DNA of 64,000 nucleotides from DASSJT01 sp035691065 (GTDB lineage Bacteria; Actinomycetota; Actinomycetes; Actinomycetales; Dermatophilaceae): the NCBI GenBank assembly GCA_035691065.1, contig DASSJT010000157.1, positions 10,844 to 74,843 of the forward strand, in the 5' to 3' direction. The notes under the pieces are model-generated. The model saw nothing but the letters and a program-made list of their open reading frames with translations. It was not told where the DNA came from and made no database searches. A program made the position numbers and the translations under genes. Shown here piece by piece: positions 62,629 through 64,000 of the stretch; the first letter of the stretch is position 1; each line of letters starts with the position of its first letter.

Positions 62629-64000
62629 CTAGGAAGCGACAACGTCTGCCTCGTCGACGTAGCGACACAGGGCGTTGACTGCCCGCAGCTGCTCGGGCGT
62701 GTGGACCTCGGCGTCAAGCAGGGCTGGGCTTCCGACGATGATGCTCAACGCCCTGGCGCGCGAGATGGCCACGTTCAGCCTGTGGACGTCGAAGAGGAAC
62801 CCGACTCCTCGGGGAGCCAGGGCGGCGCTCGAGCTGGCCATCGAGTAGATGAGAACCGGAGCCTCCTTCCCCTGGAACTTGTCCACCGTGCCCACCGCGA
62901 TGCCGCTCGGGAGGCCGTTCAGGAGCGCCGCCACCTGGGCGTTGAACGGGGCCACCACCAGGATGTCGGTCTCGGTGATCGGCCGAACCCGATGGTCGCA
63001 GTCGGTCCATGTGCGGGTCAGCAGGTCCTTGACCACGGTCGCCACGACGGCGACTTCTTCCAGGCTGGACGTGTCACACCCGTCGTGCTCAACGGGCACC
63101 CAGCGCAGGCCAGAGCCGGCGAGGGGAGCCTCGCCCGAGACGGTCTGGCGCTCGCGATCGGCGGCCGACTCGAGACGGCCCTCGTAGGCGAGCTCGGAGA
63201 CGAATGTCGTGACGGCCGGGTGCATCCGCCAGGTGGTGCCGAGGAACACACCGCGGTCAGCCGGAACCGTGTCGCGGTCGCCGATGAGGTGCTGAAGCGC
63301 AGACACCCCGGCCCCGTAGGGGTGGGTGGCCTGCGTGGGCTGGGTGAGCTGCTGCGGGTCGCCGAGCAGGACGAGCGATCCGGCAGCGGGCGCTACTGCC
63401 ACGGCGTTGGCGAGTGAGAACTGGCCCGCCTCGTCGATCACCAGGACGTCGACCGACGCCCGAAGGTCCTGCCTGGCCCACAGCCAAGCCGTGCCGCCGA
63501 CGAGCCTCACCCGGCCGCTCGCCAGCGCCTCACGCGCGACGTCGTTGGAGGTGGTGACCTCCACGACTCCGCTGGCGACTGCGGCCTGCTCCTCGTTCGC
63601 CTTCTGGAGCGCGGGACGGCCGACTTGGTCGAGCACGTGCCGGATGACGGCATGGGACTGCGCCGTGACCCCCACCCGCTTGCCCGCGTCGAGCAGGGCG
63701 CGGATCAGACGCGCGGCGGCATACGTCTTGCCGGTACCGGGCGGTCCCTGCACGGCCAGGACCTCGCCGGACAGCGCCAGACCGGCTCGGACCACGACGT
63801 CGACCGGATGCTCGCCCGGGCGAGCGGCGAGCGTCGCCGCGGGCGGGACCACGGCGGCGACCAGTCGAGCCGCCATCCCGTCGCCGGAGGCGAGGACGGA
63901 CTGGCCGGTCGCGGCAATCGACTCCCGCAAGACCTTGTCCAGGATCGGACCGGGGGGCCCGAACCCCCGCGGCACCACCGGCATACGGCCATTGCCCAAG
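62629..64000 (-). CDS. SF1 (Upf1-like) DNA/RNA helicase, 5' part beyond window
   Basis: At least 456 residues of the C-terminal half of a superfamily 1B helicase. Motifs: GPPGTGKTYAAARL (I), VIDEAGQFSLAN (II), LLGDPQQLTQPTQA (III), TWRMHP, VAVGTVDKFQGKEAPVLIYS-type (VGTVDKFQGKEAPVLIYSM, V) and RLNVAISRARA (VI). In many actinomycetes this domain is fused downstream of a RecB-like nuclease (TM0106 type). The frame continues to the right edge without a convincing start, so the gene is truncated by the window. Confidence 0.9.
   Translation of the reverse strand, partial: LGNGRMPVVPRGFGPPGPILDKVLRESIAATGQSVLASGDGMAARLVAAVVPPAATLAARPGEHPVDVVVRAGLALSGEVLAVQGPPGTGKTYAAARLIRALLDAGKRVGVTAQSHAVIRHVLDQVGRPALQKANEEQAAVASGVVEVTTSNDVAREALASGRVRLVGGTAWLWARQDLRASVDVLVIDEAGQFSLANAVAVAPAAGSLVLLGDPQQLTQPTQATHPYGAGVSALQHLIGDRDTVPADRGVFLGTTWRMHPAVTTFVSELAYEGRLESAADRERQTVSGEAPLAGSGLRWVPVEHDGCDTSSLEEVAVVATVVKDLLTRTWTDCDHRVRPITETDILVVAPFNAQVAALLNGLPSGIAVGTVDKFQGKEAPVLIYSMASSSAALAPRGVGFLFDVHRLNVAISRARALSIIVGSPALLDAEVHTPEQLRAVNALCRYVDEADVVAS

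Overview
The window is 64 kb of very GC-rich DNA (around 70% or more by eye) from an actinomycete chromosome. Gene order (rluD-like, lspA, dksA-like, divIVA, yggT, sepF, yggS, pgeF, ftsZ, ftsQ, murC, murG, ftsW, murD, mraY, murF, murE, ftsI, ftsL, rsmH, mraZ), a MurE with the diaminopimelate-type DNPR motif, SAM-IV riboswitches and an HrdB/SigA-type principal sigma factor all point to Actinomycetota. Micrococcales near Intrasporangiaceae/Dermatophilaceae is my best guess, but that family-level placement is inference. No rRNA, tRNA, intact mobile element or CRISPR array was found. The left end cuts the 3' end of a pseudouridine synthase gene and the right end cuts the 5' part of a helicase gene.

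Positions 1-24.4 kb, all on the minus strand, hold the division and cell wall (dcw) cluster. mraZ lies at 24.4 kb, just upstream of which are three 10-bp-phased GTGGRG boxes that look like MraZ operators. The cluster then runs leftwards through septal synthase genes, the Mur ligases, ftsQ, ftsZ, sepF and divIVA to lspA. Most genes are joined by ATGA, GTGA or TTGA stop/start overlaps. Breaks in the chain are a 308-bp gap between mraZ and rsmH, the ftsQ-ftsZ gap, a hairpin after ftsZ and a hairpin after divIVA.

Positions 24.7-29.5 kb (plus strand) carry a MoxR ATPase, a DUF58 protein and a TgpA-like transglutaminase, translationally linked. 29.5-32.3 kb holds small membrane or unknown genes, hairpins and a broken fragment resembling a tyrosine-recombinase N-terminus. 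32.3-38.2 kb (minus) has the principal sigma factor, a universal stress protein, riboswitch-controlled metX, a DUF4192 protein and a DUF1232 protein. 38.4-42.5 kb has an EcsC-like protein and, divergently, a thiosulfate sulfurtransferase, SufE and a DNA polymerase I-like protein without visible exonuclease motifs.

Positions 42.7-54.1 kb hold a PAC2 protein, a TetR/MFS efflux pair with a 25-bp palindromic operator, the giant helicase HrpA, a two-gene WXG-like pair and metY under a second SAM-IV riboswitch. metX and metY, two consecutive steps of homocysteine synthesis, are therefore 16 kb apart but carry the same SAM sensor. 54.2-64 kb is mixed: aldo/keto reductase, Ddn-like deazaflavin oxidoreductase, small membrane proteins, DUF2237, HIT hydrolase, a three-gene redox operon (molybdopterin oxidoreductase, FAD/NAD reductase, DUF6510 zinc protein), a lipoprotein, an epimerase and an SF1 helicase.

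Two patterns run across the whole window. The 7-mer GTATGCC (either strand) occurs about 35 times by my count, nearly always extended to GTATGCCG, in genes and in gaps. Short tandem arrays (11-29 bp units) sit at many gene boundaries and inside low-complexity protein tails.
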